A program made the translations under genes and the position numbers. A stretch of 64,000 nt of DNA from Spirometra erinaceieuropaei (lineage: Eukaryota > Platyhelminthes > Cestoda > Diphyllobothriidea > Diphyllobothriidae), in assembly GCA_902702965.1 (NCBI GenBank), contig CACRXP010001413.1, positions 1 to 64,000 on the forward strand, written 5' to 3'. Positions 11,075 to 22,505 of this stretch are shown piece by piece (position 1 is the first letter of the stretch; each line of letters starts with the position of its first letter). The notes beneath the pieces were generated by a model. The model searched no databases. It was not told where the DNA came from and was given only the letters and a program-made list of their open reading frames with translations.

Positions 11075-11700
11075 TTATGGGCCACCGCATTTGAGGACTG
11101 CGCTTTTAATTGCGATTGCCCTTTGCGCTTTTCCACTGGACAGATGCTGTACTGCTCGGACCGTCTCAGGAGGGGAAGACGAGATATCAAGGTCGTTGTT
11201 GGTGTGCATTTTATAAAGTCGTTTGGTGGAGTTCTCGCATATTGTCAACAGGTGGTTAGGGATGCCTGGAGGTTGGCGCCCCAGAATCTGTGACTTCTGC
11301 ATCAGGAGGGCTGCCCCATGCAGGATAACTAGTGGCGTAGTTCCCTTGGCTTGTGGCCCGCAGACTGCTTGGCTGGCAACGAAGAATTCCTCCATCTCAC
11401 CACGATCGGCATGTCTTCGGACTTTCTTAACTTTTATTTCGGATAGTCGTTCAACATCCCAAGCTTCCGACACACTGGGCGTCGGCTTTAAAAGTACACG
11501 ACTTTATTTGTATTGCTGCAGTCGATGATGTAGTCGTGTGTAGACTGTGTTTCACACAGAACAGAACGCGGATTCTTTCGTGATTGTCATCGAACCAGTT
11601 CTGATGCTGCCGGCGTGCGCGGCCGAAAGCATCCGCCGCAGTGACCCTCATGGCTTTCAGCAGCTCGTTTTCACTGAACCTCAACGCTTTTATGCGCCTC
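11075..11700 (-). pseudogene. RTE linker between endonuclease and RT, broken
   Basis: The minus strand encodes GRARRQHQNWFDDN (11684-11451) and then YADRNEWKNFF-type and LLTEKSQIL-type blocks in altered form (ADRGEMEEFF, LLMQKSQIL), followed by VRAVQHLSSGKA, the entry to RT (consensus SSGKAPGSDAIP). At least two frames are used. Confidence 0.7.
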
Positions 11701-11947
11701 CATGGTTTACATTTGTCCCAAGTTGGAGTTCATGCAGTTGTTTAAGTTAAATCAACGTTTATTCGTATGATGTAATGCAGTATTTAACTTATCTTACATC
11801 AATCTACCTTGAAATCGCCCGCGCGATTGCAGCGGGAGCTCCATCATGGAGATGAGAAGACGGTCAGCTGACAGCACCACACATCCCCTTATTCATGAGC
11901 AGGTCACGCTGGTCACGCCACCGAACTAGGAGGTAGCACAGTAAATA

Positions 11948-12610
11948 TTATTGACGCGAGCGGGAGTGCATCGCCGTCGTCTTCTCGCACATTGGAAGAC
12001 GGAAGATGTTGGTCAGGAGAAGATCCTGCTTCGCGCAGGCCTGCAGGAGGAAGCAGCCAATCTCGTGATAACGGAGTACTACCTCCCAGAAAGTATGGTC
12101 TGTGCCGACACGAGCACTGAGGTCCCCAAGCACAAGCAATTTGTACGTCCTCGGTAAAGTCGATAGGAGTAACTTCAGATCTTCGTAAGATTTCTTCTTC
12201 ACCTGGTCGGGGCTGTTCATTGGGGAGGAGGGATCGTAGGCGGTGGCGATGGTGGCGGATTTACTTCCCTGAAGAGACAGCTGCAGAGTTATGAGTCGGT
12301 CATTTATACTCTGCTGTAGACATAGCAGCCGTCGCACGATGCCGTTCGGGATGGCGAAGACGATGCCAGCCGCACGTCCCTCTACCGTGGGAGGCCTACT
12401 CCAGAAGAAGGTGCATCCGACACCTATCTCCTCCGGTTGGCCCTGTTCGGAGAATCGAGTCTCGGTGAGAGTCACAATGCTCATCTTGTATGGGGGCCAT
12501 TTCGTGAAGGGCCAGAACTGTCCTTCAAATCAGGTTGTCTAAAAGAAAACGAGCATTCGAGACTGCCATAGTGACCATTGTCATTCTGGAGGGCAGTGGG
12601 GAGACACGCG
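11948..12610 (-). pseudogene. RTE endonuclease (APE-like), broken
   Basis: The minus strand reads NARFLLDNL (start of the domain), LTETRFSEQGQPEE with the conserved Glu, then VLGDLSARVGTDH, equivalent to the GDFNARVG catalytic block with Asn replaced by Ser. One stop and frame change lie near 12530-12490. After this an otherwise open stretch of 178 codons runs from 12484 to 11948. The domain nicks target DNA in active elements; here the Asn change and the frame break argue against activity. Confidence 0.75.
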
Positions 12611-12770
12611 AAACAGTTGTTTGTTGCGATTTTTCGACCGCATTTTTTTGCTCACAGGCGACGGCCAGCTTGCCGCGAGGTGTTCTACAAGCAGATTCCC
12701 AGGACACCTTTTCTAGCCCCTTACTGGCAAGGAGAGTAGAAGTGATACCTCTAAATAGGAATACCTAGTC

Positions 12771-13829
12771 ATTCCAGGCGGTTGCCAAATTCTACTAGGT
12801 GTTATGGCTTTAGTTTAATGATAGTTCGACCGAAATCAGTCGGGGCCGCCTATGGGATTGAATGTCCTCCTATTCATAGGTCTTTTTGTTTGGGAGTGGG
12901 CAAGAGTGGTTTGGAGATTAGCTAGGAAACTACCGGATGTAAAGACACACACACATGCCGGACGCCCTCGTCTGGTTTTGGCTAACTGTTAAGGACGGTT
13001 ACGGAGGTGTGGCGGCCGTCCTGAGCACGTCACGGGTGGGAGCCTGGTGACAGTACGGGAGGAAGCAGAAGGTCTGTCGATGCGTTGGTCGGGGACTATC
13101 AGTGTACTGTCTATAGGTATTGCTTACCACCATGGTCGTGTCTGCACTAACGGGCCCAGACGGCGTCGTCTATGCTACGTCTACGTACATGGTAATTGCC
13201 AACGTTGTATGCGGCAGGGTGGGGTGCAGGGCTGTCCAGTTATGGGTTCACATGATGGTCGTTGTAGGCCTCTCACTTGCCTGGCGTCCATTGACTGGCA
13301 CCCAACTCTCACATGTGGCTCTGCAAAGCTAGGCTCTGTCTAGCAGCCGCGCCCGGGTAACAGCCTCGACAGGCGAGCTAAACCAGGTGGGGGTGTCCGA
13401 GTGCGCATCTCCGCACATGATAATTCTGCCTCTTCTTACACTTTCGTACCATTTCTCCGCACGTCTCCTCTGCCCTTCACTCCCTCTACTCTATTCTGCT
13501 GTCTTACCCCACGGTCGGAAGTTCTGCCGCAAGGGCGACATCCAATCAAGTAGGCGGCCAGGCCATTGGTCGTTATCTCACTAAAGCCCGTGACCCACAG
13601 TGGAAAACGGTATCCGTCTGATGGGACAAAGCAGCCCTGTTTAGAGAGAGCACCGCCCACCCCCGCGAGGGGGAAGGGCTACAGAAGGCGCCCTAAACAA
13701 ATGTTGGGATCACGTCTCCTGCGCGCGAATTGTGGCTCGTAGATACAAAACACACAGTCAAAACAGCCAAACACGAAACCATACCCTTTCTCTTCCCCCT
13801 CCCCCCGCCGCCCCACCCACGGGCCAGTA
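12771..13829 (+). other. 5' leader region between two head-to-head RTE copies
   Basis: No gene is recognised. The part near 13740-13829 matches, in inverted orientation, the leader of the minus-strand copy near 12690-12610, including a CTCCCC-rich stretch before the first coding block, so much of this interval is RTE 5' untranslated sequence. Short open frames here (for example 13047-13343) carry no conserved motif. Confidence 0.45.
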
Positions 13830-14680
13830 GAGTGAGTCCGCTCACTCTGTCAGCCTGGAATGTTCGTCCCCTTCTAGACAATCTGAGTAGCGACCGGCCG
13901 GAATAGAGGTCGCCGCTAGTGGCTCGAGAATTGGCGCGATACAAGGCGGACATCGCTGCACTCAATGAGACCTGCTTCTCCAAACAAGGCCAACTGGAGG
14001 AGGTGGGTGCCGGCTACATCTTATTCTGGATCGGTCACCCTAAGGCAGAGTGACGGGACGCGGGCGACGCCTTTGCCATCCGGAATGACACCGCGGTAGG
14101 ACTGCCCTGTCTGCGGCAGGGCATCAATGATCATCTGATGAGTCGCCACCTGCCTCTCCGGGGAGGCAAGTTCGCCAACACCGTCAGCGTCTACGGTCCC
14201 CCTTCTCGATGACCAGCTCTGACGTGGCAAGGAACAAATTATACGATGACCTGCACGCTGTCGTGGCGACTGTGTAGAAGGTTGCTAAGTTGATTGTCCC
14301 TGGTGACTTCAACGCCGGCCTCGACACAGACCATGCTGTCCGGAGAGGAGTGCTGGGTACTTATGGAGTCACCGTTTGCAACCACAATGACCGCTTTCGC
14401 CTGTGAATCTGGTCAAAACATCGCCTCCGTCTGACCAGTACCTTCTACCGCATACCGACTCGGGAGACGGCGACCTGGATGCACCCTCAGTCGCGACACT
14501 GGCACTTGCTGGACTATGTCCTCGTCCGGAGGCGACACCAGCGAGACGTGCTCATGACAAAGGTGATCCCGGGTGCCGACGGGTGGACCGGCCATCGCCT
14601 CGTCATCTTCAAGATGAGGATTCGCCTACAGCCTCGCCGGAGACCTCAAGGTAAGCAACCTTCAGGTAAGTTGAATGTTA
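13830..14680 (+). pseudogene. RTE endonuclease (APE-like), broken
   Basis: The frame opens with LTLSAWNVRPLLDNL, a typical N-terminus, then KADIAALNETCFSKQGQLEE, with the catalytic Glu. Later GDFNAGLDTDHA keeps the GDFN catalytic block, and LLDYVLVRRRHQRDVL with the following GADGWTGHRLV (14510-14610) gives the C-terminal SDH-like region. Stops around 14050, 14210 and 14270 and several frame changes disable it. Confidence 0.78.
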
Positions 14681-15240
14681 CATTTTTGTCTTTACCAGCT
14701 CTCCATCTCCCTTTCAGCAATAAACTAGCTCAAAGGCTGACCAATCTTCCAGACGCCTCCGCTGCGGCCGCCGACGAGAACGCATCCGTGGAGAACCGAT
14801 GGTGTCAACTGAAGGACACAGTCCAGTCAAACGCGCTGGCTGTTCTCGGCCGCGCACGCAGCCAACATCACGACTGGTTCGACGACGCTTACGTTGCCAT
14901 CGGTAACTTACTCGCCGAGAAGAACCGACTGCACAAAGCCTATGCTGGCCGCCCCACCGACGTCAACAAGACAGCCTTCTACTGTAGTCACCGCCTTGTG
15001 TAACAGCGGCTGCGGGAGAGGCAGGACGCCTGGGCGGTTCGCATGGCCGAGGAGACCCAAAGGTACGCGGACAGAAACGAATGGAAGAATTTCTTCTCCG
15101 CAATAAAAGCCGTCTACGGTCCGCCAACCAAAGGTACTGCACCTCTCCTCAGCGCGGACGGAACCACCCTACTTACTGAGAAGACACAAATTCTACAGCG
15201 ATGGGCCGAGCACTTTCGAGGCGTCCTCAATCTCTGACGC
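14680..15240 (+). pseudogene. RTE linker region
   Basis: Contains GRARSQHHDWFDDAYVAI (near 14850), LLAEKNRLHKAY, and after a stop at 15001 a second open part with ADRNEWKNFFSAIKAVYGPP and LLTEKTQILQRWAEHFRG. These blocks are well conserved in the family. A TGA ends the second part at about 15237; the next block continues in another frame. Confidence 0.75.
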
Positions 15241-16230
15241 CGCCATCGTCTGTCTCCCGCAAGTGGAAACAAATGCCGACCTCGACTTCCCGCATTCTCT
15301 TCACGAAACCATTGGGGTCGTGCAGCAGCTCTTCAGCAGGAAAGCGCCCTGATCGGGCACGATCCCTGTGGAGATCTACAGGCACAGTGCCCCCCAACTC
15401 ATGAATCATTTGATGGCACTATTTCAGGAAATTCGACGTCAAGGAGAAGTCCCGCAGGACTTCAAGGACGTCCCAATCGTCCATCCCTATAATCGGAAAG
15501 GAAACCGCCAGCTCTGTGGCAACTACCGACGCATCTCTCTTCTGAAAAGTGCCTGGAAAATCTTCGCTCGCATTCATCTAAATCGTTTGAACAACCACCT
15601 AAAACAAGGCCTCCTGCCGGAAAGCCAGTGCGGCTTCCACCGCCATCGTGAGACCACGGACATGATCTTCACCGCCCGCCAATTGCAGGAGGAATATCAG
15701 GAGATGCGGGCCCACTTCTACTTTACCTTCTTGAATCTGATGAAAGCCTTCGATACGCTGAAACACGAAGGACTGTGAAGAATTATTCAGAAATCCCACA
15801 GCCTCGAACGATTCACTCAGATGGTGCCTCAGCTTCACGATGGCATGATGACTCGCATCAGAGCTATCTCAGAAGCATTCGTAGTGACCAACAGAAGGAA
15901 GTAGGCCTGCGTCATCGCGCCTACCCTCTTCAGTCTTATGTCCTCTGTCATGCTAATGGACGCCTACCGTGACGAAGGCCCCGGGATCCGCATCACATAT
16001 AGGTCGGATGGCTACCTCCTCAACCAGCGGTGGATGCACTTCCAGTCGCGTGTACCAACAACCATTCGCCGACGACTGCGTCCTCAACACCACCTCGGAA
16101 GGGAACATGCCAAGGAGCATGGATCTCTTCGACGCCGCCTGAGACAACTTCGGCCTGATTATGAACATGAAGTATACACCAACCGCCACCCAACGTTGAC
16201 TACACTGCACGCTAAATCAGCATGAACGGC
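15241..16230 (+). pseudogene. RTE reverse transcriptase, broken
   Basis: The open stretch 15368-15778 covers RT fingers and palm: DFKDVPIVHPYNRKGNRQLC, YRRISLLKSAWKIFARI, ESQCGFHRHRETTDMIF and NLMKAFDTLKHEGL with the A-motif Asp kept. A TGA follows at 15776. The next part, in another frame, has PTLFSLMSSVMLMDAYRDE, and near 16065-16076 the FADD catalytic motif is intact (PFADDCVLNTTSE). Compared with the minus-strand copy, this one is younger. Confidence 0.8.
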
Positions 16231-16800
16231 GCTAAACAGCAAGCCGTGGACAACTTTACCTATCTAGGCAGCACTCTCTCCCGCAACACCACGATCGACA
16301 ATGAAGTGGCTCGCCGCATTTCCCAAGCCAAGCCAAATCTTCGGCCGTCTGCAGAACGCCGTCTGGGACCGTCACGGTCTCCATCTCCACACGACGCTGA
16401 AGACGTACAACGCAGTTATCCTGCCGACGCTGATGTATGGAGTGGAGACCTGAACGGTCTACAAGAAGCAGGCGCAGAGACTCAACCACTTCCACCTCAG
16501 CTACCTTCGACGGATACTGAAGCTGAGGGGGCACGGACGGGAATCCTGAACATCAACGCCATGCTGAGACAACTGCAACTGCGTTGTAGCGGTCACCTCG
16601 TGCGGACGAACGACGAGCAGTTACCCGAACGACTTTTCTATAAAGATGTCGCCAGGGGTTCCCGCTGCCAAGGAGGCCAAATCCGTCAATACAAGGACTC
16701 TCTGAAATTCTCCCTGAAGCGTCTGTCGATCAACCCGGCCAACTGGGAAAACCTCGCTCGAGACCTATCGACCTGAAAGAGGACAGTGAAGACAGGAGCG
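16222..16800 (+). pseudogene. RTE post-RT region
   Basis: Begins with [20 protein letters not shown] and has [34 protein letters not shown] and QLQLRCSGHLVRTNDEQLPE, then KRLSINPANWENLARD. The frame changes twice. These blocks form the thumb-like connection in the family. Confidence 0.75.
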
Positions 16801-17165
16801 ATCTACGAGGCAAACCGCATCGCCGCTGCGAAAGCCAGGCGCGAAGCCCGCAAATCCCAGTGGCACCCACCTCGCAATGCCAACTCCCAACCACCCCCAA
16901 CGTGTCTCCAATGTCATCGGACATTCCGGACGCCAATCGGACTTGTTGGACACCTTTGGCCCAACTGCAACATTTGGACTGCACCAACCGTCGTCTCTAC
17001 GCCTACCTCTTCCTCGCCTCCAGCGCTGTCAACAAACTCTAACTGTCCTCCCGAACCACCACAACCGCCTTCTTCCTCCTCATCCTCCTCCTCCTCCTCC
17101 TCCTCCTCCTTCTCCTACACCACCACCACCACCATCACCACCACCACCACCACCACCATCACCAC

Positions 17166-17202
<37 letters not shown>

Positions 17203-17510
17203 ACCACCACCTCCATCACCTCTGCCTCAACGTCTGCCGTAGTGGCGTCTGCCACACAATCCTGTCACACCAACAATCTCCAACACCACCGTCGACGCCA
17301 GTGGTGAGGACCTGGTATATGCCTGTTTTCACTGCGACCGCACCTGCTCGATCACTTGTGAATCCATCGCACGGAGACTGGCGAGCGAGCACCTGGAGCA
17401 CCAACCTACACTCTCCGCATCCACCTCCACTGTCCACATTGCACTCGCACATTCAGCCACCGCGTGGGCCTATTAGGCCGCATTCGCATTTACGAGAACC
17501 TGCGGTAGCC
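16800..17510 (+). pseudogene. RTE C-terminal C2H2 zinc fingers with low-complexity insert
   Basis: A complete first finger reads CLQCHRTFRTPIGLVGHLWPNC near 16895-16965. A Ser/Pro/Thr/Ala-coding compound simple repeat follows (17070-17215). A second finger begins HCDRTCSITCES near 17333, and the last reads HCPHCTRTFSHRVGLLGRIR, where the expected His residues are lost, before ENLR and a TAG stop at about 17506. Confidence 0.75.
17070..17215. repeat. Compound microsatellite (TCC)n-(CAC)n-(CCG)n
   Basis: Successive runs of TCC, CAC/CAT and CCG triplets, all in one codon phase, inside the zinc-finger region. Triplet units keep the frame open in all phases. Confidence 0.95.
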
Positions 17511-18480
17511 AATCGCCAGTTACGCCACACCGTCACACCTTCCACCACCAGCACTCACATCTCACAATCCTATCACCCATCACAGATACCCAATTACGAC
17601 CTCCTGCGCAAGTGGGACGTGTGCTTCTCGGCTCCTTTTCATACGCCACCTCTGCTGCGTGTGTGACCCGGGTCTGAAATTATCACGATACGCTGAGCGC
17701 CTTGGCTTGTTGGGCTGCTGACGGACGCCTCAAATCGGTTTACGCAGTCTGCCCAGTTGTGTGCGTTTGTGTGGAGTGGCTGACTGATAGGCCGAGACCC
17801 AGGCTGTCGCGGCTCCTTCTTGAGTAATCTGTAGCGGTCTCACACATGTGAGGAGAGTGTGTGCGCGTTATGGGTAGTGCCTCTCGGTCGACGACTGTTT
17901 GGTTACCTAGCCTTGAAGGATGACGGCTCAGGCTTAATGTAGGACCACGTTTCACCCTTCTAGGTCAAAAGGCCTGAAAGCGTGCGCTATGTCAGTATCA
18001 GCAAACCATGGCACTCGCAGTCTGGAGTGCGCTGGCAGGTCACCCACACCTTGTTCTCTGACGGTAGATGCGCTTGCGCTCCTGCTGGGTATGCAGATGG
18101 TAAGCATGGCTGTCAGTCATCCTCGTCCTTCTTCCCCGTTGTGGTGTTGCTGTTGTTGGTTAAAATCCTGGTCAAGTGCTTGTTTTGGACCAGGAAGTGT
18201 GGTGTGCACGTAGGAACGGGTCCGGCCGCACCAGCCACCGGCGCCCTCCCTCACCTTCGGTCCTCATGACTCTGTCTGGACACCGGGTCCAGGCGGGGAG
18301 TGGGCAACAGAGAGTGTACTAGATGCCGCACAAGTCTACATTCACTGCAAACTAGTTCGCGCGCAAGTCACCGTGCCTGCTTCACCTTGCTGTGGAGCAC
18401 ACGGTGGACATCTTCGGGCACGACGGACGAACTGTCGTGTGAGGCAGGGTATGCTCACCAGTTTAAGGTTATGGAATGTT
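17511..18480 (+). repeat. RTE 3' tail, inverted partner of 6.87-8.08 kb
   Basis: The tail contains GCCACTCCACACAAACGCAC in complement form (near 17765-17785) and CGGTAGATGCGCTTGCGCTC (near 18060-18080). Both blocks occur in opposite orientation near 7815-7835 and 7545-7565, as does the intervening sequence. Reading frames are not conserved between the two, so it is non-coding. Confidence 0.85.
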
Positions 18481-18571
18481 GATCCAAACGTACTGATGAA
18501 ACAGTTGTGACTGTAAAAATACGATATGACCCTCACCCACGATACCGCGTACGCAGTTACGTCGTGCAGCA

Positions 18572-19249
18572 GTGAGAACTTCGGACAAAGACGTCTTAAC
18601 TCTTAGCTGTTGTCTTTGTTGGAAGTACGGTATAAACCACTGTCAGGAGGAAGAGAGGAGGAAGGAGGAGATGAAGGACTTACGTGCCCTATTTGAAGCC
18701 AACGGTTATTCAAAGCCCCTCGTACGCAAGTGGTTCGGTAGACCCCGCTGTGGGCGGTCGGGAGAGGAGAAGCCAAAGTTCTGGCTCTTGATCCCTTATG
18801 TGGAGAAAGGTTCAGAAACGACGTCAAGAATCCTGAAACCTTTCGGGATTGCTGTGGCTTGTAAACCGACATCAAGAGCTGGACAGCAGATCATGAAACT
18901 CGAAGACCCGCTACCAGTGACAGAACAGTCATTGGTGGTCCACAGCCTACCATACCAAGGTTGTGATGCAAGGCATGGCGCTGGAATGGGCGAACACCTC
19001 GACACAAGACTGCACGAACACCAGCTTGTAATTAACCACAAAGATAAATTGTTGCTGGTCTATGGCCACATGCAGCCGCAGAGCCACAGGTTCGCCTTTG
19101 AGAAAGCAAGGGTGGTCGGCCGAGTCAATGATAAGATGGTCAGAGCGATGCTGGAAAGTTGGTCCTCGAACGATGCACTTAACCGACCCATAGACCTACA
19201 TCCCGCCTACCAGGCACGGGGCTTGAGTCAATTCAGACAGGGTCAATAG
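18572..19249 (+). pseudogene. GIY-YIG retroelement (Penelope-like) C-terminal domain
   Basis: An uninterrupted 226-codon stretch. The block LRALFEANGYSKPLVRKWF (about residues 36-54) matches the conserved region after the RT of GIY-YIG-bearing retroelements. KFWLLIPYVEKGSE and SRILKPFGIAVA follow, then the endonuclease core VVHSLPYQGCDARHGAGMG and LDTRLHEHQ (residues about 125-160). In active members the core reads C-x2-C-x-A-x-Y-V/I-G-x-T; here the YVG element is replaced by HGAG, so nicking activity is doubtful. No RT domain lies upstream; the RTE tail ends just before it, so the element is 5'-truncated. The start given is the first ORF codon, not a true protein start. Confidence 0.65.
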
Positions 19250-22200
19250 GAGGAGTGAAAAAAGTCGCGCGGGGCCGACAGCCAAGGCTAGAGGGGAAAA
19301 AGACGTCGACCGGACGTCACGTGACCAGCGTCGCACTGTCTCACCAGCGTACCGGCGAGGCCGCCGAGCACGCTGGCGTGGCAGAAACGACGGCCGCGAA
19401 GGGGACGCAGGCCACCCAATGGTCGCCAATGGCTGAAATCTGAGAGTCCAGAATTGGGCAACGGGCCGGCCAGCGTAGGTACGTCGAGCACGGTTATAGC
19501 ACTAGTCAGGCGACAAGACTGAACAAATCAAGGTCAACAGGAAAAGCCAGCTGATAATGGGAATGAGAGTTTTCGAAACGCCAGTATGAACAAAACCTGG
19601 TCCGTGAGATCGTCTTTTCTTCTCTGCCGTCTTCGCGGTAAGATAAACACGATATACGCATGTGTATGTAGTTACTCGAATTGTTTTTCAAATGAACATT
19701 ACGCTGTTATTCCACAAAAGTGGACTTTCTTCAAATCAAATGTTCATTGAAACTCCGGGCTTCGTCCTAAGAAGCTATATCCGTGGCGCTTAACTATATG
19801 CCCTTTCCTTAATAATGTCCGAAATTATTAGCCATATACAGTTGCACCCTCGAAAAGGCCATTATTGAGGACACTGAAGAGGTCAGTAATGTTGCAAGCC
19901 GAACAAGTGTAAGGGTGTTAGTGCAAACCTGATGATTTGGAATGAATATTGTAGGGAATGGCTATACTTTGTGCACTAGCCAATGCAAGGTAAACAATGG
20001 TAAACCGATGAGGCGTCTATCACGAGAGCGGGCATAAACACATAATAATGGAAAATCAGCTGCAAAAACTTACGGGCTGTTTATCAGCTCGGATGGGAAA
20101 TTTGATCGTATTTACTTCATGTCAATAACGCTCAGGCGGTAGTTAGAATTACGCTGCCCAAGTGGAACAGCAGAGTTTTCGACATCTGTTGCATGCATTC
20201 TCCATTCCTTTCTGGCACGGTAGTCAGTACAAGTATCAATAATATCGCTAATTTGGTGATCACCTTCACGGACTAACCCATGACGCACAGACGGGATCTA
20301 TTTTCAACTTTGGGTCATTGGGGTTGTGGGCCGAGTTGACTCTCGCGCAGTAAGTTAGATGCAGGGCGCTTGGTGTTAACCACTTGCTTAGTCAACCGTC
20401 ACATAAACTCGCCGAGGCCCAATCTGGCCTTGCAAATAACTTTAAAGGACGGTAGAGGCCTGAGACTGCTAAAGTCGCCAGTTATCGCCACGAGCAGAGA
20501 AAACGGAGGCGACAAAGGCCACGAAAAAATGGGGGTCCGTTTACCACCTACAATTGACACCTGTGATCTGCGCGCCAGACACAGTGCACCCACAACCCGC
20601 ACGTCAAATTACGAGTGCTGTGCACTCGATTCACCAGACTCTGGGGCTGGACAGCCGTATTCACTACCTAGAGTGTGAAAACACAAATGCGCCTTTCACG
20701 GTTAATATCTCCTGTGTTATGGTGTTATCCAATGATTAATTTGAAGTTATGGCTATTACGCTGGAATGGGTATCCCCCGTAATTCAGATGGCCTTGAACT
20801 AAATTCCAGGACGGGTTAGTGGGACTAGGGTTAGAGTTAGAGTTAGGACGTGGGAAAAAGTACCTGCTGGAATTTAGCGCACGGCCACTTATTTCCATGG
20901 CCAGTTAATAATGGTATTCAAAGCAAGGTTATACTCGAAAAATCGAAATTGCGCCCGGCAAATACTGCCCCGAAGACTTGACTCCATGTATGTCTGAGGA
21001 TTTTGGTGAAAATTATAAAATGCTGTCTACCAGTTAATACTAGTTCAGAAGCCATACAAGTGCAAAAAGATTGGTCAGACAGGTGTCTAGGTCCTTAGGT
21101 AGTGCCCGTGTCGGTAGTGTGGGGAAACTCCTATCCGTCGTCAAACTTCCCTTTAACATAGTGGGAATGGTCACCACGTCACTTGGACTGTGTAACCATT
21201 TGTCCCCTGTTTTCCATGGCTTATTCATCAACATGCCATGTCCGTATAAAACAGTGGGTATCTCTGTGTGTGTGGGGATTCTCCGCAAGAGCCTTTCTTT
21301 TTGCGTATCTCTTTGAGCTCTTGTAGTGTAGTTTTGCAGTATATGTAATCCGCCAGAACGTACTAACAACTTCAACTGTCGTTCACCAAAAAGTCTAAAC
21401 ATAAGATGGGTCACGGGAATTAACATAGTGCTGTCCCCTTCCCACGCGCATGTCGGTGCACAGAGGACCTGGTTTTGTTTTATAAAACGCAGACGCGGAC
21501 AACTGGTTCAAAATTACCGGTTGTTGGTCTGTTTTATCCATACCTCGACGCGGACCTTTTGCCGCCGTTTGTACTGGGTTTCGGACGGCAGACCTCCTCC
21601 GAATGACCGGGATCCAAGGTCACTCGGCCACTTAAGGTTCGTTTTGGCTCGTACGCAGTGAGTGGCACATGTTCACTCCTGAGGTATGCTGGATGCGCTA
21701 ACAGATGTGGTCTGTCCCTGCCCTCTTTACGTCAAAATACCCTCTCTTTACATTATTTGAGTCACATGGCATTGCGCCCATTGAGTTGGGAGGGACAGGT
21801 TCGCGATGCACTAAAAGTAACGGGGGCCTCCTAAAGCGTAGGTGGACGCATTGACTTTGCATAATGTTAGGGCCTATAATTTTTGGAACGGTGGGCGCTC
21901 AAAGTTTGCTCCGCTAAGACAGTCAACGAATGATTGAGTCTCTTCTGTGCTTGCACCTTCTAGACATCTTCAAGGTGTCGCCAGCAGGAAAGTTCGGAGC
22001 TCGCAAGCGACATCTATGCGCTCCAATAGAAGAGCTTTGGTTACCCGGGCTTCAGCAAGTCAGGTCCAGAAACATTTTCCATTAGGTGAACAGCGGCACC
22101 CTTGAAACTCTGGAGGCCCCAAATTCAAAGAACTTTTCTGAGAGAAAAAATGAGTTTATCTAGAACCTACCGAAGTCACATTGACCCAACTTAGCTTTGA

Positions 22201-22505
22201 AGTTGGGGCTGGTCGCCGATACCGAGGTTGCATGGGGCCTTTGTGCTTTCCCCGCCCCTCGCCTTCGGCTTTCGTCCAGCCTTTTTAACTGCCCGAAAGA
22301 CTATTAAAGTGGGCACCGGTCTCCTCACTAAATCAGTGTTGGACGGGCAGGCCAACAGTGCTGTAGAGATCTATGCCATCTGCTGTCTCTGGCTGCCTGT
22401 CGTTCAACAGAAAATACCAGAAGTTACTTCAGGGAATAAATGTTACCAAAGGGCACAGGGGATGCGTAATATTGACTGATTGTGAAATAATCGGGGCAAC
22501 CCGCG
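19250..22505. other. No recognisable gene; degenerate GGTTAG repeat at 20820-20860
   Basis: The first 200 bases are probably 3' untranslated sequence of the GIY-YIG element. At 20818-20860 the motif GGGTTAGAGTTAGAGTTAGG recalls a telomere-like hexamer and is similar to 2840-2920. Open frames (for example 20370-20678, 21040-21426 minus) have no signature I recognise. Confidence 0.4.

Larger units (their letters stand above)
9100..12770 (-). mobile_element. RTE-like non-LTR retrotransposon, long decayed copy
   Basis: The minus strand carries, in order, a 5' leader (about 12770-12610), AP-type endonuclease (12610-11948), a linker (11700-11075), RT (10860-10290), the post-RT region (10284-9850) and C-terminal C2H2 zinc fingers (9640-9170). 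The order and the wording of the conserved blocks are those of the zinc-finger-ended RTE family of tapeworms. Many frameshifts and stops are present. It faces a plus-strand copy starting near 13.0 kb, so the two are head-to-head. Its 3' end is near 9170-9100. Confidence 0.78.
13040..18480 (+). mobile_element. RTE-like non-LTR retrotransposon, full-length but broken copy
   Basis: From left to right on the plus strand: leader, endonuclease (13830-14680), linker (14680-15240), RT (15241-16230), post-RT region (16222-16800), zinc-finger C-terminus (16800-17510) and 3' tail (17511-18480). It is GC-rich. Stops and frameshifts occur in every domain. The tail is shared with the minus-strand fragment at 6.87-8.25 kb and, in a short form, with 44270-44390. 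The 5' limit is estimated from the leader. Confidence 0.8.

Noticed and set aside
17740..17955. A minus-strand open frame inside the plus-strand RTE tail
   Set aside because: Shadow frame in non-coding tail; no motif and not conserved in the inverted partner.
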